This document shows, in pieces, positions 1 to 6,488 of a stretch of 9,299 nucleotides of DNA (position 1 is the first letter of the stretch; the number at the start of each line of letters is the position of its first letter). The notes under the pieces were generated by a model. That model saw only the letters and a program-made list of their open reading frames with translations. It was not told the DNA's origin and ran no database searches. Origin of the DNA: Verrucomicrobiota bacterium (GTDB lineage: Bacteria > Verrucomicrobiota > Verrucomicrobiia > Limisphaerales > UBA9464); NCBI GenBank assembly GCA_026397675.1, contig JAPLUH010000518.1, positions 1-9,299 of the forward strand, in the 5' to 3' direction. Both the position numbers and the translations under genes were made by a program.

Positions 1-5
1 TATTT

Positions 6-16
6 GAGCCTGTCCC
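6..16 (-). repeat. Copy of the dispersed GGGACAGGCTCC motif (11 of 12 bases)
   Basis: The plus strand reads GAGCCTGTCCC, so the motif is on the minus strand with its last base changed. It lies 46 bp beyond the stop codon of the jelly-roll/Cache-like gene. No clear hairpin or T-run was found in bases 1-62, so this is not a convincing terminator. It belongs to the same family as the copies at 5228, 6498, 6610, 8138 and 8174. Confidence 0.6.
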
Positions 17-62
17 TTTTGGGGGAGTGGGATTGGGCGAAAGTCGAAACGGGGTGGTGTGT

Positions 63-1118
63 TTATTCGGCGAGGGCTTTGGCTCCCGTAATGCCGGATT
101 CGAGCTTTTTCACCGTGGGCAGAATCCTGGCTACGGTGGTAGATTCAATCTGGCCCGCAAAGGGACGGAGATGAAATTCCATTACTCCAATAACGTCGCC
201 GTTGCGGTCATGCAGGGGTGCTGTGACCACGGATGCTCCCGGATTCTTGCCAAAATAAGTCTGATTCTCTTTGTGAACTTTTCGTACCGTCTCGCCGGCT
301 TGCAGTCCGAGATCGATCGAATTCTTCGCCGCAAGACATCGTAATTCCAGCGTGTCAGAAGATACCCCGTACAATCGCAGATTCAGCAGACGCGGTTGCT
401 GCTCAAGTGCTTGTCGCACCAAAGCCGCTGCCAGAGTCTCTAGGGGGCGGTAGCGGATGCTGGCATCAGCAAACAGAGCGGTGGTGTCAGATTTGGTGAT
501 GAAGCCGATATGACCAGCATTGAAGGAGTTGTCGGTCAGAGTGGGAAATGCATTGGTGCCGTTTAGTAAGACTTCGATTTGATTGCCTTCGGCGCGAACA
601 GACAACTCGTACCACCTGCCTTTTTGGAAGGAAATCGATGGGCCAATTGGAACAGATCTTTCTCCATCAACAAACTTGTAGAATCGCAGGTTGTTGCCCA
701 AGGCGCTGGCTCGGACGACGTAGAAGTTTTTCGAATCTTGATGGCGGAAAACGAGGCCAGCGATTTGCTCAAAGGTGCCCCCATTGATCTGGAATCGTGC
801 GGTGAAGGTGAAGTCGCCGTAACGTTCGGAGTTGTGGATCAATAGCGGAAAACGTTCGTCCTCATTGCTCGGGGCTGTTTGGGAAATGACGGCTTTGCGG
901 GTCAAACGGGGAGCCTGCGGAGACAGGGGTTCCAGGATCGGGGGCAGATCTTCCTCTACCACCCGCCAATCACCGGGTTTTCCAATGCCGGCGAGCTCGG
1001 TTTTCCAGCCGTCGGGAAGGGTGCCGGGTTTCGTTGACGAAAAATCAAACGAACGCTCAGCTGCGGAAAGCAAAACTGCACAGGCTGCCATTATCAACCA
1101 CGCCGTTGGTCGGATCAT
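63..1118 (-). CDS. Exported protein with jelly-roll (LamG/DUF1080-like) domain and Cache-like C-terminal domain
   Basis: The protein has 351 residues. Residues 1-20 form a signal peptide (hydrophobic AWLIMAACAVLLSAA), probably cut after SAA; Cys13 follows MAA, but the hydrophobic stretch before it is short for a lipoprotein. Residues about 22-222 look like a concanavalin-type beta sandwich of the LamG or 3-keto-disaccharide-hydrolase kind: FDFSS at the start, then alternating strands with GLVFRHQDSKNFYVVRAS, GRWYELSVRAEGNQIEVLLNG and GHIGFITKSDTTALFADAS. Residues about 265-320 (AGETVRKVHKENQTYFGK, then VVTAPLHDRNGDVIGVMEF) resemble the extracytoplasmic Cache fold, where 'D..G.viGv' is typical. 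No transmembrane anchor follows, so it is probably a soluble periplasmic or outer-surface protein. The frame stays open upstream to 1346, but only the ATG at 1118 is followed at once by a signal peptide, so I chose it. No Shine-Dalgarno is visible. It sits 154 bp after the FlgN-like gene on the same strand. Ligand and function are unknown. Confidence 0.85.
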   Translation of the reverse strand: MIRPTAWLIMAACAVLLSAAERSFDFSSTKPGTLPDGWKTELAGIGKPGDWRVVEEDLPPILEPLSPQAPRLTRKAVISQTAPSNEDERFPLLIHNSERYGDFTFTARFQINGGTFEQIAGLVFRHQDSKNFYVVRASALGNNLRFYKFVDGERSVPIGPSISFQKGRWYELSVRAEGNQIEVLLNGTNAFPTLTDNSFNAGHIGFITKSDTTALFADASIRYRPLETLAAALVRQALEQQPRLLNLRLYGVSSDTLELRCLAAKNSIDLGLQAGETVRKVHKENQTYFGKNPGASVVTAPLHDRNGDVIGVMEFHLRPFAGQIESTTVARILPTVKKLESGITGAKALAE

Positions 1119-1272
1119 GTCGTTGAGAGGGTAATCGGTTCCTCTATGCGGGCAATCTTCTCCGCTAAAAAGACGTGTGGTGACTCCGTCCGCGGATAGT
1201 AGTCGGCGGGCGTGGATGCAGGAGTTGCTGGTGAAGTGGACGAGAAATTCTGCCCCGCAAAACCCTCGTTGC

Positions 1273-1728
1273 TTAGCGATTCTCGTCCGGCACCGGCTGC
1301 GAAGCGCTCCCAGTGGAGTGATGCCTTTGGTAAAGGCTCGCCACATAATGGGGCCGCTGCCGCTGCACTGGAGGGATATGCTTTGCGGGTATTAATCCCC
1401 GCCTCAGAAGCAATTGCTCGTTCTCCCGGTCTAAGACGATCATCCGCATGATAAGGTCCTGATTCTGACGCAGTAGATCCCGGATCTCGTGCTTGGTGGA
1501 CCGGAGTTCCGGACTCAGTGAGAGCCAGTAGTTGCGATGATTCCTAATTCTTTGGAGCGCATCTTCAAGGCGAGGCAACACCTCCCGACGTACCTCGGCA
1601 GCCGAGGTAAACTGAGCCGAGTCGAGTTGCCGTAGACACTGCGACTCCTGTGCAAGGTGCTCTAGAAGATCCGTGTTCAGCGACAGGTGAGAGCGGAGGT
1701 CCAACGCCATCTGGTTCTCCGGGTTCAT
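1273..1728 (-). CDS. Small helical protein, FlgN-like (possible export chaperone)
   Basis: The protein has 151 residues, no signal peptide and no membrane segment, so it should be cytoplasmic. Residues about 5-112 read as amphipathic helices: LLEHLAQESQCLRQLDS, then EVLPRLEDALQRIRNH, then EIRDLLRQNQDLIMRMIVLD and RENEQLLLRR. This length and pattern fit FlgN-type proteins, small coiled-coil chaperones that bind flagellar hook-associated proteins before export, including the 'N..LI' element in the last helix. The C-terminal 40 residues are basic, polar and probably flexible. The ATG overlaps the stop of the TPR gene as ATGA (1725-1728), and no Shine-Dalgarno is visible, so translation is probably coupled. 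No hook-associated protein gene follows, which weakens the flagellar reading. It could be an unrelated coiled-coil protein. The gene is well supported; the family is tentative. Confidence 0.75.
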   Translation of the reverse strand: MNPENQMALDLRSHLSLNTDLLEHLAQESQCLRQLDSAQFTSAAEVRREVLPRLEDALQRIRNHRNYWLSLSPELRSTKHEIRDLLRQNQDLIMRMIVLDRENEQLLLRRGLIPAKHIPPVQRQRPHYVASLYQRHHSTGSASQPVPDENR

Positions 1729-3272
1729 GGGATCGAATTCTTGAGCCCAGAGATTCGGTTGGTCGTCGAAGACGCGTTGGGGAGGAAAATCTTTTGAACC
1801 TCTTGGTTGACGTTTTGATCCCAACGCAAGTTGTTGAGCCGCCACTGAGCCATCTCGCGGATTAGCTTCAATCCAGAGGAAACAGGTTGAGCTAGGGATT
1901 GGGATGCGACTTTGTTTTCCAACATTGCCGATGGAGGCCGAACCGAAGGGATACCGTTGGTTGAGGTGGTTGAGTTGGTGTTCGACAACTTGGCAACGTT
2001 GTTGGGCACGGGGGCAGCGTTGGTTGATCGGGAAATAATTTCCGTGTACGCAGCGGATGCGCGATCTGGTTGAAACATTCGTTCGTAGATCAATCCGATT
2101 TGATACTGAGCCTGAGAATGCCATTCAGCGTTGCCGGGAAGTTTGAAGAGGGTTTCGTAGATCAGTAGCGCGTTGAGATAGTCGCCTTGCTCGTAAAGCT
2201 CATTGGCGAGTTTGTTGCCGGTCCGCTTTTGCCAGTAAGCCCAATTGTCTGGGTCCTTGCTGGCTCGCTCTTGTTCCGTGTTGAGCAGTTCCAAGGTTTG
2301 TTGGATGGCTTCCTGATGCATCCCAAGTTTCTTGTAAGCTTCAGCCATCAAGAAGCGAACTTCTGCAATCTGGGTCGAAAGTGCTGCTTTTTCGATGCAT
2401 TGCTCGCCCTCTGCCAGGACACCTTTCCAGTCTTTGAGTTCAAACACAGCCTTGACTAGTTTCAAGCGAATCTGGGCCTCGTTGAGTTCTGAGTTACCTA
2501 ACTTGAGGACACGCCGGTAATAATCGGCTGCGCGGTCAAATTGGCCTGCCGATAGGAAGGTGTCCGCAATTTCGGTCTGAGCCAAGAGGACCAGCGAACG
2601 GTAGGTGGAGATGTCCTTCACCTGAAGACTCACCACGGTCGACATGACGGCGTGGAATTTGGAAAGGGCCAACTCCGTGGCGCCAATTTTCCGGTAAAGG
2701 ACTCCCTGTCGATAGAGAATCGAAGGCGTGTCTGAATGGAGAGGGTACCGACTGACTAATTGGGAGTAGATCTGCTGAGCCTTGGCGAGGGATCTGCTGT
2801 CTAATGCGAATTGCGCGAGGTGTTTCAGGCATTCCCGCTGGGTTTCTACCGGTGCATCTGGGTTTTCGAGGATACCTACCAACAGGCTTTCCGCTGCCAG
2901 TTGATCCTCGGGCTTGGTGCTGTGTTCATAGGCTTGAGCGGCCCCATCAACCATGTCGCGCCAAACCTTGGTTTCGTCGACCACTACCTTCTTCACCTGC
3001 CGTCGGAGGACGTTTTCAGATTCAGGAACGTCGTGACGATCCTTTTTTGGTGATTGGAGCCGTTTTTCCAGGGAGTCGGCAACCTCGTCGGTCAATCGTG
3101 TGGCTCTGTTGACGCCATCGATGTTTGGATTGGGTCGGTTAACCAGGTTGGATGCGGTGGTTGTCGGTGAAGATTTTGCAATGGGGGACTCAGCCATGAG
3201 AATACCGACCCCAATCACCAGTAAGGTGATCAGGTGCCAGATTCGTCGTTGAAGGCAGAAGTGATGAGTCAT
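1725..3272 (-). CDS. Exported TPR-repeat protein
   Basis: The protein has 515 residues. Residues about 11-27 are a hydrophobic signal or anchor segment (IWHLITLLVIGVGILMA) after a short basic start, so it is probably periplasmic. A polar, flexible stretch follows to about residue 100. From about 120 to 415 it is a run of TPR-like helix pairs, for example LAKAQQIYSQLVSRYP, GATELALSKFHAVM, GQFDRAADYYRRVLKLG, GMHQEAIQQTLELL, GDYLNALLIYETLFKLPG and RASAAYTEIISRS. Residues about 416-460 are rich in Asn, Thr, Ser and Pro, and a helical tail follows. TPR proteins of this kind serve as assembly scaffolds, as in BamD/YbgF-like periplasmic factors, but no specific partner can be named. The start is set by a good ribosome site (AGGA at 3280-3283, 7 nt before ATG), which lies inside the end of the preceding gene 3 bp upstream. 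The stop overlaps the FlgN-like start, which implies a shared transcript and perhaps a shared complex or export task. Confidence 0.88.
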   Translation of the reverse strand: MTHHFCLQRRIWHLITLLVIGVGILMAESPIAKSSPTTTASNLVNRPNPNIDGVNRATRLTDEVADSLEKRLQSPKKDRHDVPESENVLRRQVKKVVVDETKVWRDMVDGAAQAYEHSTKPEDQLAAESLLVGILENPDAPVETQRECLKHLAQFALDSRSLAKAQQIYSQLVSRYPLHSDTPSILYRQGVLYRKIGATELALSKFHAVMSTVVSLQVKDISTYRSLVLLAQTEIADTFLSAGQFDRAADYYRRVLKLGNSELNEAQIRLKLVKAVFELKDWKGVLAEGEQCIEKAALSTQIAEVRFLMAEAYKKLGMHQEAIQQTLELLNTEQERASKDPDNWAYWQKRTGNKLANELYEQGDYLNALLIYETLFKLPGNAEWHSQAQYQIGLIYERMFQPDRASAAYTEIISRSTNAAPVPNNVAKLSNTNSTTSTNGIPSVRPPSAMLENKVASQSLAQPVSSGLKLIREMAQWRLNNLRWDQNVNQEVQKIFLPNASSTTNRISGLKNSIP

Positions 3273-3275
3273 GGG

Positions 3276-3824
3276 TCAGTCCTGACGGAAGACAGCACTG
3301 CTGGATTGGGGGGTAGACGGGGCCCCTGGAATGAAAGGCACTTGTACGGCGGTCGCCGAATCCTTATGAGAGCCAGGTGTCCCGAAGAATCGAATAAGAC
3401 TTTCCGGGCTCAGAGAATTTGGAGGTCGGAGGGTTTGAATCGTGGTGCCGACGTCCCAGTTCGAGTTATTGGGCTCCTGGAGCGTGATGGGTGATCGTTC
3501 AACTCCCAGTCGGGATTTTACCCAGTTGTCAGGAAGTCGCGGAAAATCATTAATCGGTTCGTCTCCAGGCGGGGTTGAGGGCAGTGGCCAGAGGTAAAAG
3601 GGATCGTCTATGGGAACGTTTGAGCTGGATTGGGATGAAGCGATGGGTTTGGAAGGCAGATCTGTGTAGAGAATGGGGAGTCTTGCCAGCACGTCCTCCA
3701 ACGGGCGAGGTGGCGCCCCGAAGTTCAGAGGCTTGGGACCCAATCTTTTTAGATAGGCGTTGGGCGCCGAGATCACTGGAACCATAAGAATGGTTCCTCC
3801 GATCATCATGTGTATAAGGTTCAT
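3276..3824 (-). CDS. Exported proline-rich protein of unknown function
   Basis: The protein has 182 residues and I do not recognise a family. Residues 1-20 form a likely signal peptide (MMIGGTILMVPVISA, probable cut before PNAY). The mature part is rich in proline (29 Pro in the whole protein, about 16%) and Ser/Asn, with patches such as LPSTPPGDEP and FIPGAPSTPQSSS, so it is probably extended or disordered. It also has order-prone pieces such as PLEDVLARLPILYTDLP and SPESLIRFFG. The start at 3824 is chosen for AAGGA at 3829-3833 (4 nt spacing); the in-frame Met codons just downstream lack a better site. It begins 53 bp after the stop of the receiver/STAS gene and ends 3 bp before the TPR gene, so all are probably co-transcribed. 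Position and export signal suggest it works with the TPR protein in the envelope. No catalytic motif is visible. Confidence 0.75.
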   Translation of the reverse strand: MNLIHMMIGGTILMVPVISAPNAYLKRLGPKPLNFGAPPRPLEDVLARLPILYTDLPSKPIASSQSSSNVPIDDPFYLWPLPSTPPGDEPINDFPRLPDNWVKSRLGVERSPITLQEPNNSNWDVGTTIQTLRPPNSLSPESLIRFFGTPGSHKDSATAVQVPFIPGAPSTPQSSSAVFRQD

Positions 3825-3877
3825 CACATCCTTGTGAGTCTTTGGTTCTCCACATCCCTGGGGACTCCAACCGTCCC

Positions 3878-5008
3878 TTACCTGCGGCTGAGATCCCGAA
3901 TTGCATCTTCGTAGGAAGCCACGAAGACCCAATCTTTGGTTTCCTCATAGTTGCGACACTCGGCCTGAACGATCGATGAACCGACCAGGCGCTGTTGAAG
4001 GGACAACTCATTACACAACTGAATCGTAGTGATTCCGAGTTTCACCAAGTTAATGTCCGGGGTCCGGACCTGACTCATATCGATGATCATTTTGCCCAAC
4101 CCGGAATCCACGGCTTCGGACACCTTGCCGCGCATCTGGATGGAGATCTCGTTGGCAACGTTGGGGGTGAGATTGGTTGGGAGCATGACCGCCAGAACGC
4201 CTTCCCGTTGCTGGAAATACTTGTAGGAAGTGTCCAGACTCAGGGACCTGCAGATCTTGGTTTTGAGGTCGTCCGGATCTAAAGGCTTGGTGATTACCCC
4301 CAGAAATCCAACCTGTTGAGCGCGAGTCTGGTCTTCGGTGGCGGTTTTGACTGAAAGACCAAAGATTGGCGCGCTTTTGGTTCGGGTGCTGGCCCGAAAC
4401 ATCTGGAATAGGGTGAATCCGGCACCATCGGGCAGTGAAAGACTGACGAGTATGGCGTCAGGAACATTTTGCGAGCAGTAGTCGAGCGCCTCGCCTGTTT
4501 GGGTTCGCCCATGAACCTGCCATGGCGTGTCCGAAACCGCGGCTCGAATTTGATCGATGATGGCAGGCTTATCATCGACGACCAAAATGTTGAGCGGGTC
4601 GTCATAGCGTTTAACTTTCTTGACCCCGCCGCCCTTGGCCTTGAGTTCGATGATGCGCCCTGCTCGCTCGACGAGCATGTCTTCTTTGAAGGGTTTTACG
4701 AGGTAGTCACGAACGCCCATTTTGGCGATTTTCATGACGTTGTCCTTACCAGATTCGGCCGTGAGCATGATCACGGGGGTGTTTTTTAGATCGGCGTGGG
4801 ACTTCAACTTCGCCAGACACTCGGACCCATCCATAATGGGCATGGTGAGGTCTAGTAGGATGAGGTCAGGCTTCTCGCGCATGGCCACGGCCACACCCTC
4901 GACACCGTTTGAGGCCTCGAGCACATCCACATCGAAGGGTTTAAGTGCTTTGGTGACAATGAGTCGGATTGTCTTGCTGTCATCGACAGTCAGGATCTTC
5001 GGTTTCAT
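3878..5008 (-). CDS. Response-regulator-like protein: receiver, pseudo-receiver and STAS-like domains
   Basis: The protein has 376 residues and should be cytoplasmic. Residues 1-123 are a complete receiver domain: acidic pair D9/D10, phospho-acceptor D53 in LLDLTMP, T83 and K105 in LVKPF. Residues about 139-255 are a second receiver (ILVVDD with D145/D146, S219, K241 in TKPLD), but the residue aligned with D53 is S189, so it should not be phosphorylated in the usual way. Residues about 264-376 resemble a STAS (anti-anti-sigma, SpoIIAA-like) domain: LAVMLPTNLTPNVANEI, GKMIIDMSQVRTPDINLVKLGI, then LQQRLVGSS. The usual 'DSSG' phosphosite region reads PDINL. Output is therefore probably a protein contact (kinase, anti-sigma factor or other partner) rather than DNA binding. 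MKPKILTVDD starts the first beta strand directly, so the start is secure although no strong ribosome site is seen. It is first in the left-hand gene set and is divergent from the HDOD gene. The first receiver is certain; STAS is a fold-level inference. Confidence 0.92.
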   Translation of the reverse strand: MKPKILTVDDSKTIRLIVTKALKPFDVDVLEASNGVEGVAVAMREKPDLILLDLTMPIMDGSECLAKLKSHADLKNTPVIMLTAESGKDNVMKIAKMGVRDYLVKPFKEDMLVERAGRIIELKAKGGGVKKVKRYDDPLNILVVDDKPAIIDQIRAAVSDTPWQVHGRTQTGEALDYCSQNVPDAILVSLSLPDGAGFTLFQMFRASTRTKSAPIFGLSVKTATEDQTRAQQVGFLGVITKPLDPDDLKTKICRSLSLDTSYKYFQQREGVLAVMLPTNLTPNVANEISIQMRGKVSEAVDSGLGKMIIDMSQVRTPDINLVKLGITTIQLCNELSLQQRLVGSSIVQAECRNYEETKDWVFVASYEDAIRDLSRR

Positions 5009-5041
5009 GGAGATTCAATGATCGGTGCCGTTCAAATCGAA

Positions 5042-5073
5042 AAACCTTCCGGGATTTTAGGACTGGAAGGTTT
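5042..5073. repeat. 9-bp perfect inverted repeat (AAACCTTCC / GGAAGGTTT)
   Basis: AAACCTTCC at 5042-5050 is the exact reverse complement of GGAAGGTTT at 5065-5073. The stem extends inward by a G-T and a G-C pair and leaves a loop of about 10 nt (centre near 5057). It lies 34-65 bp upstream of the receiver/STAS start codon. It could be a dyad operator controlling that operon, a hairpin in its leader RNA, or part of a repeat element. The symmetry is certain, the role is not. Confidence 0.7.
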
Positions 5074-5203
5074 CGCTGCAGCCGTTCCGGCCCGTGTTGC
5101 CAAATTCGGGCAGTGGACAGCGGCATGGACTGGAGAAACACACATCGTCGAGGGTGAATCGGCATTTCATGGAGAGGACTTTAGGGATCGTTGGATTGAC
5201 CTG

Positions 5204-5229
5204 AAGGCGTGGGCGCATAAAGGCGTGGG
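5204..5229 (+). repeat. 10-bp direct repeat AAGGCGTGGG, period 16
   Basis: AAGGCGTGGG occurs at 5204-5213 and again at 5220-5229. The second copy runs straight into the GGGACAGGCACC motif. The spacing of 16 bp is not a whole number of helical turns. It could be a pair of protein-binding sites upstream of the HDOD gene, whose start is 60 bp downstream, or a duplication within a repeat element. Confidence 0.6.
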
Positions 5230-5245
5230 GACAGGCACCACCCAC
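5225..5245 (+). repeat. GGGACAGGCACC variant of the dispersed motif, within a short stem
   Basis: The motif copy is at 5228-5239 and differs from the main form at one position (GGCACC instead of GGCTCC). GTGGG at 5225-5229 pairs with CCCAC at 5241-5245 around it, so the motif core sits in an 11-nt loop. It lies 44-64 bp upstream of the HDOD start codon. Confidence 0.55.
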
Positions 5246-5288
5246 AAAGGCTTTCAGGTGAAGCTCCATTCTGCCGATGAGAGGCATA

Positions 5289-6221
5289 ATGTCCGTGAAT
5301 TCCACGGTAGCTGCCGGTTCCCCCCCGAAGGCTCTGACTCTGGCGGAGATCCACCGGCGTCTTCAGTCGTGCCCTCCCATCCCATCGCTCAAGAGCATTC
5401 AAGGGGCGTTGCGGGAGTTGTTGGCCGCCGAGCAGCGCTATGCTGGACAGATTTCCGAGGTCATTCGTCGCGATCCTGGGCTGACATCGCGCCTTCTAAA
5501 GCTGGTAAATTCGGTTCACTACGGGCTCGGACATTCCGTGACCAGCCTTGAGGAGGCAGTCTTCTATGTCGGAGTACGGCAGGTGAGGGACTTGGCTACC
5601 ATGACTCCGGTCATTGATGACTTCAAACGGATCACCGGTTCTCAGCGCGGGGTAGGAGAGGCTCTGTGGCGAAACCTTTGGAAGCACAGTATCGCGGTGG
5701 CGATGGTTACCAAGGATCTGATGATGGTCACTGCGGAGCCCGGCGAAGATTTCGATTACGTCGCAGGTCTGGTTCATGACGTAGGGTGGATTGTCTTCGC
5801 TACTGTCTTTCCTGATCATCACTCCAGCATCTTGGAACAATTGAAGGGGTCATCGCTGCCGGTGAGGTTGATCGAATTGGACAGTGTCGGGTGCGATCAT
5901 GCTCATTTGGGTGCGATGTATCTGAAGGCTCAGCAATTGGGTGAATCTCTGGAGTTCACAACACGATATCATCATACACCGTCGGGGAATACCCGCGACG
6001 CCCGCTTGGCTGGAGCCGTCCAGATTGCCGATCAATTCGCTTTATCCATCGGTTTAGGGCATCCCGGAGATCCGCCGTTGCGTTCACCGGATGACTGGAT
6101 GCATGCGACGGGTTGGAAACTCCTTTTCCCGGAGGGGGCTGAGGTTAATCGACGTCAGGCCCTCAAATCCCTCGAAAAGGCCGCAGAACGGCTTCCGGGC
6201 ATGGTGGATTGTCTAGTTTGA
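5289..6221 (+). CDS. HDOD-domain signalling protein
   Basis: The protein has 310 residues and no membrane segment. HDOD domains are HD-superfamily relatives found in bacterial signalling, often beside receiver, chemotaxis or cyclic-di-GMP proteins; most are thought to act through protein contacts. Family hallmarks in order: PPIPSL (29-34), IRRDPGLTSRLLKLVNSVHYG (59-79), VTSLEEAVFYVGVRQVRDLA (84-103), W131/H133, AGLVHDVGW (159-167), DHAHLGAMYL (203-212), YHHT (227-230) and VQIADQF (244-250). His and Asp residues that could match the HD metal ligands are mostly present (H133, H163/D164, H206, H228/H229, D248), but the Lys and GYP motifs of cyclic-di-GMP phosphodiesterases are missing. Two ATGs are possible: 5277 has no ribosome site, while 5289 follows GAGAGG at 5279-5284, so I chose 5289. 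The gene is divergent from the receiver/STAS regulator, which suggests joint action. A hairpin follows the stop. Confidence 0.92.
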   Translation: MSVNSTVAAGSPPKALTLAEIHRRLQSCPPIPSLKSIQGALRELLAAEQRYAGQISEVIRRDPGLTSRLLKLVNSVHYGLGHSVTSLEEAVFYVGVRQVRDLATMTPVIDDFKRITGSQRGVGEALWRNLWKHSIAVAMVTKDLMMVTAEPGEDFDYVAGLVHDVGWIVFATVFPDHHSSILEQLKGSSLPVRLIELDSVGCDHAHLGAMYLKAQQLGESLEFTTRYHHTPSGNTRDARLAGAVQIADQFALSIGLGHPGDPPLRSPDDWMHATGWKLLFPEGAEVNRRQALKSLEKAAERLPGMVDCLV

Positions 6222-6236
6222 AGGATTGATTTTGTT

Positions 6237-6265
6237 TTAACCCATCTGTTATATAGATGGTTTAA
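6237..6265 (+). terminator. Hairpin after the HDOD gene, possible terminator
   Basis: TTAACCCATCT (6237-6247) pairs with AGATGGTTTAA (6255-6265) with a single mismatch, an 11-bp stem around a 7-nt AT-rich loop. It starts 15 bases after the HDOD stop codon, where a terminator is expected between convergent genes. It lacks a GC-rich stem and a strong trailing T-run, so it may be a weak or bidirectional terminator, or an mRNA 3'-end stabiliser. Confidence 0.5.
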
Positions 6266-6397
6266 TAGAACAAATTCGACGTGGCAATTGTTTATATATA
6301 GCAACTCTACTGTCTAAATGGGTTGGCGAGATCACTCGGTGACAGGCTGCAATGGCTTTCATCTTCACTCTGTTTCCGTACGCTATTGAGTTTGTGT

Positions 6398-6420
6398 TCC
6401 ATCTTTGATGGACAGGCTTC
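6398..6420 (+). repeat. Short perfect hairpin running into a degenerate motif copy
   Basis: TCCATC (6398-6403) and GATGGA (6407-6412) form a perfect 6-bp stem with a 3-nt loop. The right arm runs directly into ACAGGCTTC, a degenerate relative of the GGGACAGGCTCC motif. Confidence 0.45.
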
Positions 6421-6488
6421 AGCAGGACTGTTTGTCGCGGCGAGCCAATAGCCTGAGGTTTTACGGCACGCAGGGGTGCGGCGGAATA

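Larger units (their letters stand above)
5009..5288. other. Divergent intergenic region with nested repeats
   Basis: These 280 bases lie between the starts of two divergent signalling genes and must hold both promoters. They contain a long inverted repeat near the regulator (5042-5073), a 10-bp direct repeat (5204-5229) and a GGGACAGGC motif copy inside a short hairpin (5225-5245). I could not assign clear -35/-10 boxes on either strand. The stretch has few stop codons in several frames on both strands, but none of those frames shows a recognisable protein, and one runs deep into the HDOD gene out of frame. The mix of repeats could mean operators, or a small repeat element settled between the genes. 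Confidence 0.6.

Noticed and set aside
1119..1346. Upstream extension of the jelly-roll/Cache-like gene in the same open frame to an ATG at 1346
   Set aside because: It would overlap the FlgN-like gene by 74 bp and bury the signal peptide 76 residues inside the protein. The extension is Arg/Cys-rich with no domain pattern.
1725..1728. A frameshift splitting one TPR/helical protein into two
   Set aside because: The second product starts at a proper ATG in a standard ATGA overlap and has a different, self-contained helical composition, so translational coupling explains it.
1273..2124. A longer 283-aa version of the FlgN-like protein starting at 2124
   Set aside because: The extra N-terminal part is the TPR gene read in another frame. 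The ATG at 1728 in an ATGA overlap gives a coherent helical protein.
5191..5223. Possible sigma-70 promoter for the HDOD gene (TTGACC or TTGGAT with CATAAA/TAAAGG)
   Set aside because: Spacings of 14 to 19 bp and poor -10 matches; not better than expected in 280 bp of sequence.
5057..5305. Minus-strand open frame of 82 codons in the divergent region
   Set aside because: No domain, no ribosome site, and it would extend into the HDOD coding start. More likely part of a non-coding repeat-bearing segment.
5018..5551. Plus-strand open frame starting in the divergent region and running into the HDOD gene
   Set aside because: It overlaps the well-supported HDOD gene in another frame and shows no recognisable domain.
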